Assembly: GCA_028280855.1 (NCBI GenBank) | Contig: JANQLA010000328.1 | Location: forward strand, 1-33,695 | Source: Melioribacteraceae bacterium | GTDB taxonomy: Bacteria > Bacteroidota > Ignavibacteria > Ignavibacteriales > Melioribacteraceae | DNA: 33,695 nt | Direction: 5' to 3' | Shown: piece after piece, positions 1 to 8,053 of the stretch | Numbering within the stretch: position 1 is the stretch's first letter | Layout: each line of letters opens with the position of its first letter | Made by a program: the position numbers and the translations under genes | Notes under the pieces: model-generated | What the model saw: the letters and a program-made list of their open reading frames with translations, nothing else | Told to the model about the DNA's origin: nothing | Databases searched by the model: none

Positions 1-330
1 TGTATAGATCGTGGAAATCGGTCATTAGCAGCCTGCTTTAGATATAATATGGAATTGTCCCGCAAAAGTTACAACTCATTATAAAAAAAATATTACTTAT
101 CGTTGTGAGCGGGAGTTTGTTGAAGTGGGGATAATGAAAAGGATGTCCGAACCTAGAAACCGATTCAGTCGGCAACAGCTAAACACTTTTCCAAACCACG
201 TTAACCGATGAACTTAAAAAACTTGGTTCTGAATCAACTTATTCCAAAGGCTATAATGTTTAATGCTGGGATGAAGATGAAATTTTTTGAATAGTGCAGG
301 AGGAATGAGATAGATTTATTAATAAATTCA
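1..330. other. non-coding edge of defence island with decayed ORF scraps
   Basis: No intact gene is visible. Positions 1-84 are open in frame 1 up to a TAA at 82 and read like the end of a protein (a D-x-GNRSLAA stretch, loosely like the GNKR signature of Fic-type domains, but too short to assign). Positions 192-263 read TLTDELKKLGSES and onward to a TAA, without a start. Both look like remnants of former genes. The stretch follows the 3' end of the minus-strand defence operon. No clear terminator is seen. Confidence 0.3.
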
Positions 331-1299
331 TCAAATTAATTCAAATCGATTAAGATTAATTATGCAGCGGCATTCTGACCATTGACAATTTTCACTATTA
401 TCACTTGGTACTTGAGATAATAATTCTTTTGCTGGTATAACTATTGGACCATACTGTGCAGTCTCGTTATCGATATTGACCCCTGTCCAACAAAAAAAAT
501 AGTAAGAGTCCATATTTTCTTCAGCCTTTATCCACTCTGGTTTTGAAATGAAAAAACGAAAACTTTCTAGATTATTTGAATCGGTTGATTTCACCTCGAT
601 TTGAATCGAATCCAACTTTTGATACGATTCGTAAAAATAATCACCTCTAATTGATAAAATATCAAATCCAAATCGATCACTAATTCTTGATGCCCATTTT
701 ACAAAAGTTTTTGGAGGATTGTAGCCATCTTTAGCAATACGTTGAAGTTCGCTTTGATAAGTTAACTTCTCTCCAACATCTCCAATTGCTTTTTTAACAC
801 CCTCTTTATATTCTTCATATTTCGATAATACTCTATCCCACCAAATATTTACGTCTTGATCCTCAAAATCAAAAAGTTTGGCATTGGATAAAAGACTTTC
901 CCAATAACGATCATTTTCCAATAAGCTAGCTCGAAATATTTCTGAATCTGTATTGTAATATATTAACCACTCAAAATTATGAGAAGACAAAATGTGCAAT
1001 AATATTGCTCTTAATACAGGTGTATTTAATTCCTCAGTTTCACATTTTGGTATTATAGATGATTCAGATTTTTCTGTTACATGTAATTCTTTTCCATGAA
1101 AGCGTAAAAAACCATAGTCAATGCATAATTTTAATCCTTGCGATGCCGGTACAGTTCCTCCAAGTTTTCCTGAGCTAAGAACTATATTAATTGCATCCTT
1201 GACATTAATTCCTTTGTAAATATTTGAGAGATATAATAAGTGCCAAGCGGCTACAACATGTCCATGAGAAATAGGATAATATCTAATTCGTTTTTTCAT
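331..1299 (-). CDS. NO VEIN / DUF3883 domain protein, putative PD-(D/E)XK nuclease
   Basis: This is the last gene of the five-gene operon, starting 2 bp after the SNF2 gene ends. The 322-aa protein has an N-terminal half I do not recognise (residues 1-165). Its C-terminal DUF3883/NO VEIN-type domain runs from about 170 to 300: a helix with GEK (E177), then GFDILS (D213), IEVKST (E235-x-K237) and SKPEW (W256). The D, E-x-K spacing is that of PD-(D/E)XK nuclease folds and all key residues are present. DUF3883 domains are common in restriction and anti-phage proteins next to helicases. I infer that this is the DNA-cutting or DNA-binding effector working with the upstream translocase. No signal peptide or membrane segment is seen. 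Confidence 0.75.
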   Translation of the reverse strand: MKKRIRYYPISHGHVVAAWHLLYLSNIYKGINVKDAINIVLSSGKLGGTVPASQGLKLCIDYGFLRFHGKELHVTEKSESSIIPKCETEELNTPVLRAILLHILSSHNFEWLIYYNTDSEIFRASLLENDRYWESLLSNAKLFDFEDQDVNIWWDRVLSKYEEYKEGVKKAIGDVGEKLTYQSELQRIAKDGYNPPKTFVKWASRISDRFGFDILSIRGDYFYESYQKLDSIQIEVKSTDSNNLESFRFFISKPEWIKAEENMDSYYFFCWTGVNIDNETAQYGPIVIPAKELLSQVPSDNSENCQWSECRCIINLNRFELI

Positions 1300-1301
1300 G
1301 G

Positions 1302-3173
1302 CTAAGTAACATGTTCCTTGATTGCGTCAAAATCTTTTAAATCAATAGAGTTTTCTTCGTCAGGTGGAATGTCTTCCGGATCGTAGGCTAAAGAATGTAA
1401 ATAAGGATCTTCAAGTACACTACCCATAGCTATGATCTTGTCATTTAATCGATTAATTAGTATCTCATCAATTGAGTTTTCACAGATAAGAATTTCGATG
1501 TTTGTATTAATTCCCTTTTTAAGACCAAGTCTGTGTATTCTATCAATAGATTGCAAGAAGAATGCAGCATTAAAATTTCTGTCCAGATATATAGCATGAT
1601 GACAAACTTTATGCAAGCTAATTCCTTCACCGCACGCTTGAGGATTTGCAATCATGACACGACAAGTATCATCTTCATGGAATTTCCTGATTCTACCTTC
1701 ACGGTTAGCTTCATCTTCATCAGAACCAGTTGGCACACCGCCATAAATTGAAACTGGATTGTATTCAGTAAATAACCTTTCAAGTAACAATATGTTTCTA
1801 ACAAAATAAGTCCAAATAAGGATTTTGTTGGTGGGATTTTCTCCCGTTAGTTCTTTTACTTTTTGCTTTAAATATTCAATTTTTACGGGTTTTTCATATT
1901 TCTGAAAATCCTCAAGCAACTCCCAGAACTCTCTATTCTGTGGTACAGGAAATATTTCTTCACCATATTCGTCTTTTGAAGATAATAACATTGGATTAGT
2001 AGAAGCTTGAAGTAGTTTAACTACACTTCTTCCTATTCTTCGAAAATTATACACAGTAGGTTTATCCATTCCTGAAATTGTACGTGCTGTTTCAGATTTG
2101 AACAATCTATATAATTCAGCTTGGATTTTACCCATTGAGATATTAGTATATTTTATTATTGGATCATCAAGACCCAACTCATTTTTTGTTGTTCTAACAA
2201 ACAAACCTTCAATTGCTTGATTTACATGAATGGTCGCTTCTTCTGGTTCTTTAGTATTTAGATTATCGGGTATCACCTTTTCTCCTGGCCATAGAAAATC
2301 AAATTGAGGATCTAAATCAACATAGCTTTGAGGCATAGGAGTACCAGAAAGAATGTCTCTTCTTTTTGCAAAATCAGCAAGCTTAATAATCTGACTATAA
2401 CTGATATTGTTTAGACCGCTTTTAACTCGGTGTGATTCATCTAAAACTAAATGTACATTGTTTTTAAAAAAATAAGGAGCTAAATGATTCACATTCCTTC
2501 TGAGCTTTTCATAATTTACCAATATCAGATCAGGATTAATGGCTTCAATTGAAGATACAGACTCAATATGCGTTTTTTGTAGTCTAAGAACTTCAAGATT
2601 ATCGTTGCCGAAAATTTCAACGATTTCATCCTGCCAGGAAATAAACGCATTGATTGGAGATACAACAAATAACTTGTTCACAATTCCAAAGTGTTTTAAA
2701 ATAGCATGAACAGCTAGAATAGTTGTTGTTTTACCCGCACCGGGAACAGAAAAATTAGCGCCATGTTTTAGCTTAAGTAAGCATATTGTATCTCGCTTTT
2801 GCTCGTCTTTTAATATCCTATTGAATCCTACCTGTTGTAAAAGATTAGTTAGTTCAGATTCCTCAATTTCAATCTCTGATTTCTTTTCTTTTATGTTTCT
2901 TTTATCTGAAACTATTTCTTCAATTAGAAGTTTAGTGAATTCATCATACTGAACATTGAGATTATATTTCCTTTTGATCCATGCAATTCCTGATAAACCA
3001 CGTCTTAATTCAAACCAAGGTATTGTAAAAAGAAGATTATGGTATGTATAATCTTCTGAAAGACCTGAGCAAATCAATTTTAATTCATTTAATGCTGAAT
3101 CGTTTTTGATATCCAGCGATAATTTTGCATTTAAATTTTTAGGATCAACAGATATTTTTAAAATATTTCCCAT
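1302..3173 (-). CDS. SNF2-family DEAD/DEAH helicase / dsDNA translocase
   Basis: The 623-aa superfamily 2 ATPase has helicase motif I FSVPGAGKTT (residues 141-150), motif II DESH (245-248), motif III SGTPM (276-280), and a C-terminal helicase half with the SNF2-like block GEGISLHKVCHHAIYLDRN followed by QSIDRIHRLG (motif VI, arginine fingers). The first 120 residues are a family-specific N-terminal domain I cannot name. Its ATG shares one base with the stop of the ParB-like gene (TAATG), indicating translational coupling. SNF2 proteins of restriction and defence operons (for example DISARM DrmD, Zorya ZorD) move along dsDNA rather than unwinding it. I infer a motor subunit acting with the adjacent nuclease. 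There is no sign of truncation. Confidence 0.88.
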   Translation of the reverse strand: MGNILKISVDPKNLNAKLSLDIKNDSALNELKLICSGLSEDYTYHNLLFTIPWFELRRGLSGIAWIKRKYNLNVQYDEFTKLLIEEIVSDKRNIKEKKSEIEIEESELTNLLQQVGFNRILKDEQKRDTICLLKLKHGANFSVPGAGKTTTILAVHAILKHFGIVNKLFVVSPINAFISWQDEIVEIFGNDNLEVLRLQKTHIESVSSIEAINPDLILVNYEKLRRNVNHLAPYFFKNNVHLVLDESHRVKSGLNNISYSQIIKLADFAKRRDILSGTPMPQSYVDLDPQFDFLWPGEKVIPDNLNTKEPEEATIHVNQAIEGLFVRTTKNELGLDDPIIKYTNISMGKIQAELYRLFKSETARTISGMDKPTVYNFRRIGRSVVKLLQASTNPMLLSSKDEYGEEIFPVPQNREFWELLEDFQKYEKPVKIEYLKQKVKELTGENPTNKILIWTYFVRNILLLERLFTEYNPVSIYGGVPTGSDEDEANREGRIRKFHEDDTCRVMIANPQACGEGISLHKVCHHAIYLDRNFNAAFFLQSIDRIHRLGLKKGINTNIEILICENSIDEILINRLNDKIIAMGSVLEDPYLHSLAYDPEDIPPDEENSIDLKDFDAIKEHVT

Positions 3174-4441
3174 TAGTTTTCAAAAGATTTTAGCTCATCA
3201 AGAAGCCTCTGAGAACTGGAAATTATTTGTACAAGTTTATTTTTAATGCTGCCGAGCTTTACTGTATCATTATCAATTGTCAATCCTTGAAGTTCTCTTA
3301 AAGCCGAACTAACAGATTCATAAACTGCTTCTGCGTCCTTTTTTTCCTTATTCTCGGCTTTAACATCAGCAATAACTTCAACCAAGTTTTCGGATGTTTC
3401 GGATGCGCTTTCAGAATCATCAAATAATGGTTTATTTTCTTCGGAATTTTCCGGCATTAATTCATCTAAAAGTCCATCTTCATCAGAATTTGTTTTGGGT
3501 GTTTCTTCTTTAGTATTATTTTCATCAGTCGCAGATTGTTGCATCCTTTCACTGACTTGATCAAAATTTCTGATTAGATCCATTACATGATTATATAATC
3601 TTCCTGTAGGTGGACGATGCTCAATTAAATTGAAAACGAGATTCTGTAAGGCTTCACGTTTAATAAAGTCTTTAGCATATTTTTTTGTAGCTTTTTCTAA
3701 TTGACGAAAAATTTCCTCCACATCATCTAATTTATCATAGTCATACTCACCTGGTAGTTTCTTCCAAATTAGAAATCCATCAATTAAGTCAAGAGTTCGC
3801 AACAAAGCCTTAATATCTTTTAACTCTAATCTTAAATTTGTTGCAAGTTCTTTTTCCGTCAATTCAAGCCTTGTATCTTCCTTTCCTTTACGGACATTCC
3901 GCAGTTCATTAATCCAATGGTATTCTTCTCTGAAATCTTGAGCAATTTGGAGCTGTTGTTCGAGCATGTAAATGTCCTTAGGAGTAGCATCCTCTGGCAG
4001 AACTACACAATCGATGTACCTGTCCCCTAAGAACTTTAGACCTGCAATTCTTCTGTTGCCATTTACAATGTATCCATCAAAAGTAATAATACAAGCATCT
4101 TCCTGTTTTCTCGTTTTCAAATCGTCAAGTAGATCTTTTCCTTTGCTTCTAACCATTTCAGTTAAAATATCTTCTTGTGCTTGTTGAACCATCGGCGATT
4201 CTGGATCACTAAAAAAATCTTTGGGTAATGAGTTTTTACGAATATGAGTTAATTGCTGAATCTCTGTTCTAGAGTTTTCAATTCGAAACATGAGATATTC
4301 TGAGTCGATCTGCAAAATTTTCCGATATAGTGTTTTACCTCTCCAATTTTTAATTGGATAAAAACTCTTAATCGATTCATCTTTGTTTGCAGTTTCTAAA
4401 ATCTTTCTAATAGTTTCGATGCGTTCTTCTCTTGGTTTCAT
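3173..4441 (-). CDS. ParB/sulfiredoxin-fold domain protein of defence operon
   Basis: The 422-aa protein has a ParB-N-like core at about residues 40-165: RIENSRTEI resembles the ENxR box, and GYIVNGNRRIAGL resembles the GNRR/GxxR nucleotide-binding box of the ParB/Srx fold. A helical DNA-binding-like region follows (about 170-300). There is then a long acidic, Ser/Glu/Asp-rich and probably disordered linker (about 300-370) and a helical tail. There is no ParA partner and no parS-like cluster, so a plasmid-partition role is unlikely. It sits between the BglII-like gene (4 bp gap) and the SNF2 gene (1 bp overlap), so it is part of the modification/defence unit. ParB-fold NTPases are known in some DNA-modification and phage-defence loci, but the role here is inferred only. 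Confidence 0.7.
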   Translation of the reverse strand: MKPREERIETIRKILETANKDESIKSFYPIKNWRGKTLYRKILQIDSEYLMFRIENSRTEIQQLTHIRKNSLPKDFFSDPESPMVQQAQEDILTEMVRSKGKDLLDDLKTRKQEDACIITFDGYIVNGNRRIAGLKFLGDRYIDCVVLPEDATPKDIYMLEQQLQIAQDFREEYHWINELRNVRKGKEDTRLELTEKELATNLRLELKDIKALLRTLDLIDGFLIWKKLPGEYDYDKLDDVEEIFRQLEKATKKYAKDFIKREALQNLVFNLIEHRPPTGRLYNHVMDLIRNFDQVSERMQQSATDENNTKEETPKTNSDEDGLLDELMPENSEENKPLFDDSESASETSENLVEVIADVKAENKEKKDAEAVYESVSSALRELQGLTIDNDTVKLGSIKNKLVQIISSSQRLLDELKSFEN

Positions 4442-4445
4442 AGTA

Positions 4446-4910
4446 TTAGTTTGAAACTCCTATTAGTAATATTGGTGTTGGTAGTATATCTGAAAAGAGT
4501 ACAAGTTCTTTTGCCAATCTATCAAATTGAGCATAATTCGCACCCATTAATTTCGATTCCAACTTGTGAGGAACAATAATGATCCCTACATCGATTATTG
4601 CTTTTTTGTATAATTGGCTAAGTTTTAGTAAATCAGCGTAAGTACGGGCAACATTCCCTATTTGAAAGCAGACACCAACCTTTAATTTCAAGAAACTAAT
4701 TGTAAGCTTTGATTTGTCAACTTTAACTTTATCTGCCCATCCTTTTTCATTAAATTTTTGGCTTACACGCGATTTAATATCTTTCGGTTTCACGTTTCCA
4801 AAGGTGATTTCAGAATCGTTAATGATTGATTGAATTTCCTTCAAGATATTGTCTTTCTTTAGTAATTCTTCTAAACCATGATGGTGGCTATATTGATCAC
4901 AAATTTTCAT
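4446..4910 (-). CDS. BglII/BstYI-family restriction endonuclease-like protein, catalytic acids apparently lost
   Basis: The 154-aa protein resembles the short BglII/BstYI-type endonuclease family: N-terminal YSHHHGLEE, then KFNEKGW, then a core VGVCFQIGNVARTYADLLKL, IIDVGIIIVP, and a C-terminal PTPILLIGV. Family members as I recall them carry D...(8)...E-x-Q at the core (BglII D84, E93, Q95). Here the Q is kept (Q83) but the E position is Cys81 (codon TGC) and the D position is Ser72. If that alignment is right, the subunit keeps the fold and may keep DNA recognition but cannot cut by the usual mechanism. It starts 1 bp after the methyltransferase stop codon. A stand-alone type II endonuclease is the alternative if other acidic residues compensate. 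Confidence 0.68.
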   Translation of the reverse strand: MKICDQYSHHHGLEELLKKDNILKEIQSIINDSEITFGNVKPKDIKSRVSQKFNEKGWADKVKVDKSKLTISFLKLKVGVCFQIGNVARTYADLLKLSQLYKKAIIDVGIIIVPHKLESKLMGANYAQFDRLAKELVLFSDILPTPILLIGVSN

Positions 4911-4911
4911 T

Positions 4912-5796
4912 TTATTTTAACTCAAGGGGCATTTGTGAAAGTTTAGACTTAGTATGGTCATAAATTGGTTTTTCAACTGCTCTAAATCGTAATAAACCTT
5001 TTTCAAAATCAGTAATTCTTTTTAGTCCTATATCTTTATACTTTTTTATCTTTTCTATTCCTATAACATTACGTTTATTTTTTAGGCAAGCTAAAAGAGT
5101 TGATCCAACACCCGCAAATGGATCAAGAACCCAATCCTCCTCATCTGTCAAAGCCAGTACACATCGTTCAACTAGTTCGATAGGATATTGGCAAGGATGT
5201 TCTGTTTTCTCAACATGGTTAGACTTAACATTTGGTATATTCCAAATTTCATTTTCCCAATCATTAAGAATAATTTCCCATATGTCGGAAGGATTCTTTC
5301 CTTTTGGATTACTGGAGTATTGTCCTTTTTTGGGCCCTTTAAAGTATTTCTTGCCAGGATACTTTGAAGGAACTCTAACTAGATCTAAATTGAAGGTATA
5401 ATTATTATTTTTCGTAAACCATAGTATAGTTTCATATCTACCTGAAAATCGTTTTGAAGAGTGCAGACCATGTCCAAATTTCCATATTATTCTATTTCGC
5501 AATTGAAGGTTTCTCTTTTTAAATAGTTCATAGTAAAAGTAGTCCAATGGGAACACTTCTCCTTTTTCTACATAATTCCCAACTTGCCAACAGATACTTC
5601 CTTTTGGATGTAGTACTCTAATTAATTCATCCAGGATTTTATTTTGCTCATTTAAATATTCTTCTATAGATTTTTTTGTTTCATATTCCTTACCAACATT
5701 GTATGGCGGAGAAGTAATGATAAGTTTAAATTTATCATTATCTATATTTTTCAATTTGTTGAGTGAGTTCCCTAATATATATTTATAACTAGACAT
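4912..5796 (-). CDS. beta-class DNA methyltransferase (N4-cytosine or N6-adenine)
   Basis: The 294-aa SAM-dependent amino-methyltransferase has catalytic motif IV TSPPYN (28-33) near the N-terminus and SAM-binding motif I DPFAGVGST (225-233) near the C-terminus, the beta arrangement, with the recognition region between (about 100-200). SPPY is frequent in N4-cytosine enzymes, and the BglII methyltransferase is also N4-cytosine, which fits the BglII-like neighbour. It is the first gene of the operon and would protect host sites. The start is supported by an AAAAGGAAAA stretch about 8-13 bases upstream. The catalytic motifs are intact. Confidence 0.88.
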   Translation of the reverse strand: MSSYKYILGNSLNKLKNIDNDKFKLIITSPPYNVGKEYETKKSIEEYLNEQNKILDELIRVLHPKGSICWQVGNYVEKGEVFPLDYFYYELFKKRNLQLRNRIIWKFGHGLHSSKRFSGRYETILWFTKNNNYTFNLDLVRVPSKYPGKKYFKGPKKGQYSSNPKGKNPSDIWEIILNDWENEIWNIPNVKSNHVEKTEHPCQYPIELVERCVLALTDEEDWVLDPFAGVGSTLLACLKNKRNVIGIEKIKKYKDIGLKRITDFEKGLLRFRAVEKPIYDHTKSKLSQMPLELK

Positions 5797-5973
5797 AAAA
5801 ACGATTTTTTCCTTTTATGAATAATGCATCTAAATCTTTTCTCCAAAACAGAACAGGCGTTTTTTGTATATACAATATAGTTATATCATCTATTGTTTAT
5901 TTAAAGAATCCATATGTTAAACAAGCGCGTCAAATTTGCGACGGATAAATCGATAGGATATTTATAACATATA

Positions 5974-6009
5974 CATTCGTCGTGCTGCCGCTTTTCCCTG
6001 TGACGAATG
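5974..6009. repeat. 8-bp inverted repeat, hairpin with 20-nt loop
   Basis: CATTCGTC at 5974-5981 is exactly complementary to GACGAATG at 6002-6009. The loop (GTGCTGCCGCTTTTCCCTGT) is more G+C-rich than the surrounding DNA. There is no T-run on either side, so it is not an obvious intrinsic terminator. It may be the remnant of a palindromic repeat or mobile-element end. Confidence 0.5.
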
Positions 6010-6102
6010 GTCCCTCACCTTTACTAATTTCAAATTAACAATTGTGGTACAAAGTTAAAAGTAAAAAGTTGGTTGTGTGAAGACTTGTCTCGTCCTGAAA
6101 AA

Positions 6103-6128
6103 GGTATACAAAAGAAAAGGAGTATACC
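6103..6128 (+). repeat. inverted repeat GGTATAC/GTATACC just upstream of a stub ORF
   Basis: GGTATAC (6103-6109) and GTATACC (6122-6128) form a perfect 7-bp inverted repeat with a 12-base purine-rich centre that contains AAAAGGAG, a strong Shine-Dalgarno sequence. It is followed at once by ATG (6130-6132) and 14 codons (MYERGFKNFPAVHF, stop TAA at 6172) that run into the 3' end of the AbiEii gene on the other strand. It looks like the 5' end of a lost gene, or a site whose ribosome-binding site is sequestered. Confidence 0.4.
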
Positions 6129-6145
6129 AATGTATGAAAGAGGAT

Positions 6146-6937
6146 TCAAAAACTTTCCAGCAGTTCATTTTTAAGCCAGTGCATTGCCTTTTCTTGATTA
6201 TATTCAATCCCTGTTCTTAATAAAGCTTCCATATCACCCGAGAAATTTGGATCATTTTCTTTCTCAATTATATTCATCATGAATTGTTTTTTACTTGGTA
6301 CCTTGTTGCCTGTTCCAAAAGTTATATATTTCCTAAAACATGAAATAATCTTTTTTACATCTAACTCCTTACTTTGATTAGCATAATATAAATCGAATAA
6401 ATCCCTGCCTTTACTGCGCTGATAAAGAGCTTTCAATTTTGTGCCTAATAATTCATTGATATCATATGTTCTAATCTTTGCACTACCGGCAAACCACTCG
6501 CTTTCAACAGAGAATGGAAAGTCAACCCAATCCAGTAAATTGAAATGTTCTTTACAATTAATTTCAATTTTTAGTCGCATTCTTATTTCTTCATATTCAG
6601 ATGTAAATCGATATAACGCTTTTGCTCCATGTCCGCGAACTTGTGTTTTTCTAGGTTCTTTAAAAAATGTTACCACCTCTCCAATTCGTTGCATTATTTG
6701 CTTAATTGGACCTGGTTTTATTTGAACCAAATCAATGTCCTCAGAATATCTTGGCGCTGGATTCAGATATAGCTTGTGTAAAGCTGTTCCACCTCTGAAT
6801 GCAAGATTTTCTCTGAGAAATTCATCAGAAAAAATTTCAACTAAAATTCTGGAAATTATTAAATCTTGCTCAACTTGCGCAAACTCTTTCCATGGGGCAT
6901 ATTCTTGCCATTTTGCTATATCAGGTTTTGGAATCAT
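6146..6937 (-). CDS. abiEii: AbiEii/AbiGii-family nucleotidyltransferase toxin
   Basis: The 263-aa protein has the nucleotidyltransferase signature FRGGTALHKLY (about 48-57) and YSEDIDLV (64-71; the two Asp of the DxD metal site at 67 and 69), as in the type IV AbiE toxins and related MenA/MNT-like enzymes. The later LLGTKLKALYQRSKGRDLFDLYY (about 165-187) is the conserved family block. Family members inhibit growth on phage infection, some by adding nucleotides to tRNA acceptor ends. The gene overlaps the upstream AbiEi gene by 4 bp (ATGA), the normal antitoxin-toxin order. No truncation is visible. Confidence 0.9.
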   Translation of the reverse strand: MIPKPDIAKWQEYAPWKEFAQVEQDLIISRILVEIFSDEFLRENLAFRGGTALHKLYLNPAPRYSEDIDLVQIKPGPIKQIMQRIGEVVTFFKEPRKTQVRGHGAKALYRFTSEYEEIRMRLKIEINCKEHFNLLDWVDFPFSVESEWFAGSAKIRTYDINELLGTKLKALYQRSKGRDLFDLYYANQSKELDVKKIISCFRKYITFGTGNKVPSKKQFMMNIIEKENDPNFSGDMEALLRTGIEYNQEKAMHWLKNELLESF

Positions 6938-7722
6938 AAATCACTTTCTATTTTTACGTTAATAGTAACCTTCCATCTGTTGTTTACTGCTCCGGGTTTT
7001 TCATCTGATTTTGGACTAAGTAAAACTGGGAAAAAATTAGACCTTTTCAATTTCGCAAAAACTAATTGTTGAAATTCTTTACTTGATTCAAACTCCTCTA
7101 ATAAAAATCCAAATCTTTGTAGTGTACTTCTGTGTGGATACCAATCCAGAAGTTCAACCATGTCTGGTTCTTTTAAATCCTCTAATAACTCTTCGATAAC
7201 AGATAAAATTCTACTAATTCCTCCCAACTTTGTTTGATAATTGATTAAATCAACAATTGTTAGTGCGGGAGTTGATATTTTATACAAACCAGCATCGGCT
7301 TGCTTTAATTGAATGTTTTTACCTATGCAGCTACTTGTCGTCAAAAAACGGATATCAATCGTGTTTTTAGAAATATCATTATACTTTGGTTTTTCTGTTA
7401 TTATATAATCTCGTTGAATTTGCTGATGACTAGCGCCATGAAATTTTGCAGCAGTAAAGAGAGCCAAATAGTAGCTTCTGTTCAAGTAATTAAAGAGTTT
7501 CTCGCAATATAACTGAATTGGTAGTTTTTGAGCCGAAGAATATCTTGGAGTAATTATTAAATAAAAACCTTTTCTAAGATTTACAATCTCATTTTTAGCT
7601 ATTAATCTTGAGAGTTCACTTTTTATAGAAATCTCTGATTTGTCCAGATTCTCAATCAATTCATCTAAAGAGAAAGAATATTCCTCTCGTGATAATAATT
7701 GTTTTATATAGTTTGAAACCAT
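6934..7722 (-). CDS. abiEi: AbiEi-type antitoxin / transcriptional regulator
   Basis: The 262-aa protein has an N-terminal winged-helix (residues about 1-60: SLDELIENL, ISIKSELSRLIAKNEIVNLRKGFYLI), as in AbiEi antitoxins, then the AbiEi middle region (YLALFTAAKFHGASHQQ) and a C-terminal domain. In characterised AbiE systems this protein represses its own promoter and neutralises the toxin at the protein level (type IV). It is the first gene of a two-gene operon and is coupled by ATGA overlap to the toxin. The promoter must lie in 7723-7860; I do not see an unambiguous operator. Confidence 0.85.
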   Translation of the reverse strand: MVSNYIKQLLSREEYSFSLDELIENLDKSEISIKSELSRLIAKNEIVNLRKGFYLIITPRYSSAQKLPIQLYCEKLFNYLNRSYYLALFTAAKFHGASHQQIQRDYIITEKPKYNDISKNTIDIRFLTTSSCIGKNIQLKQADAGLYKISTPALTIVDLINYQTKLGGISRILSVIEELLEDLKEPDMVELLDWYPHRSTLQRFGFLLEEFESSKEFQQLVFAKLKRSNFFPVLLSPKSDEKPGAVNNRWKVTINVKIESDL

Positions 7723-8053
7723 CGTCTTTAGTAATTTTTATAGAAAATCACTGGAATATAATAATAATCTCAAATTATTACTATAATTAAATTGAACAAG
7801 AAAACCGAATTTTCAACATTAATTCTTTATTACAACAAGATCTGTAATAATAACATAATTAGCGAAAACATTATCCTGCTATAAATGCTCTCGCTCTCAC
7901 ATTTATATTTGTTGATGTAAACTTATTGTATAGGTATTGTTCTTTGATTGCAAGTAAAAATAGATTATTAAAGAAGCAGCAATCGTATTTTGATTTTAGT
8001 TTTTTGAGGTGAGTGTATGAAGCTGGTAGTCAATGATTGGTAGAATACAGAAT

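Larger units (their letters stand above)
5797..6145. other. intergenic spacer between defence operon and AbiE pair
   Basis: No gene is visible in these 349 bases. The stretch should hold the promoter of the methyltransferase operon (minus strand) and the 3' end of the AbiE operon. It also contains two inverted repeats (5974-6009 and 6103-6128) and a stub ORF with a good ribosome-binding site at 6130, listed separately. This mix of structures suggests an old insertion junction. Confidence 0.5.

Noticed and set aside
3173..4441. Plasmid partition ParB
   Set aside because: No ParA gene, no replication gene and no parS-like repeats; the gene is embedded in a modification operon.
4446..5796. Simple two-gene type II restriction-modification system
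   Set aside because: The endonuclease-like protein seems to lack catalytic acids and three more genes are coupled to the same transcript.
8018..8044. Short ORF MKLVVNDW with a ribosome-binding site upstream of argC, as an attenuator leader peptide
   Set aside because: It has no arginine codons and lies upstream of the candidate promoter.
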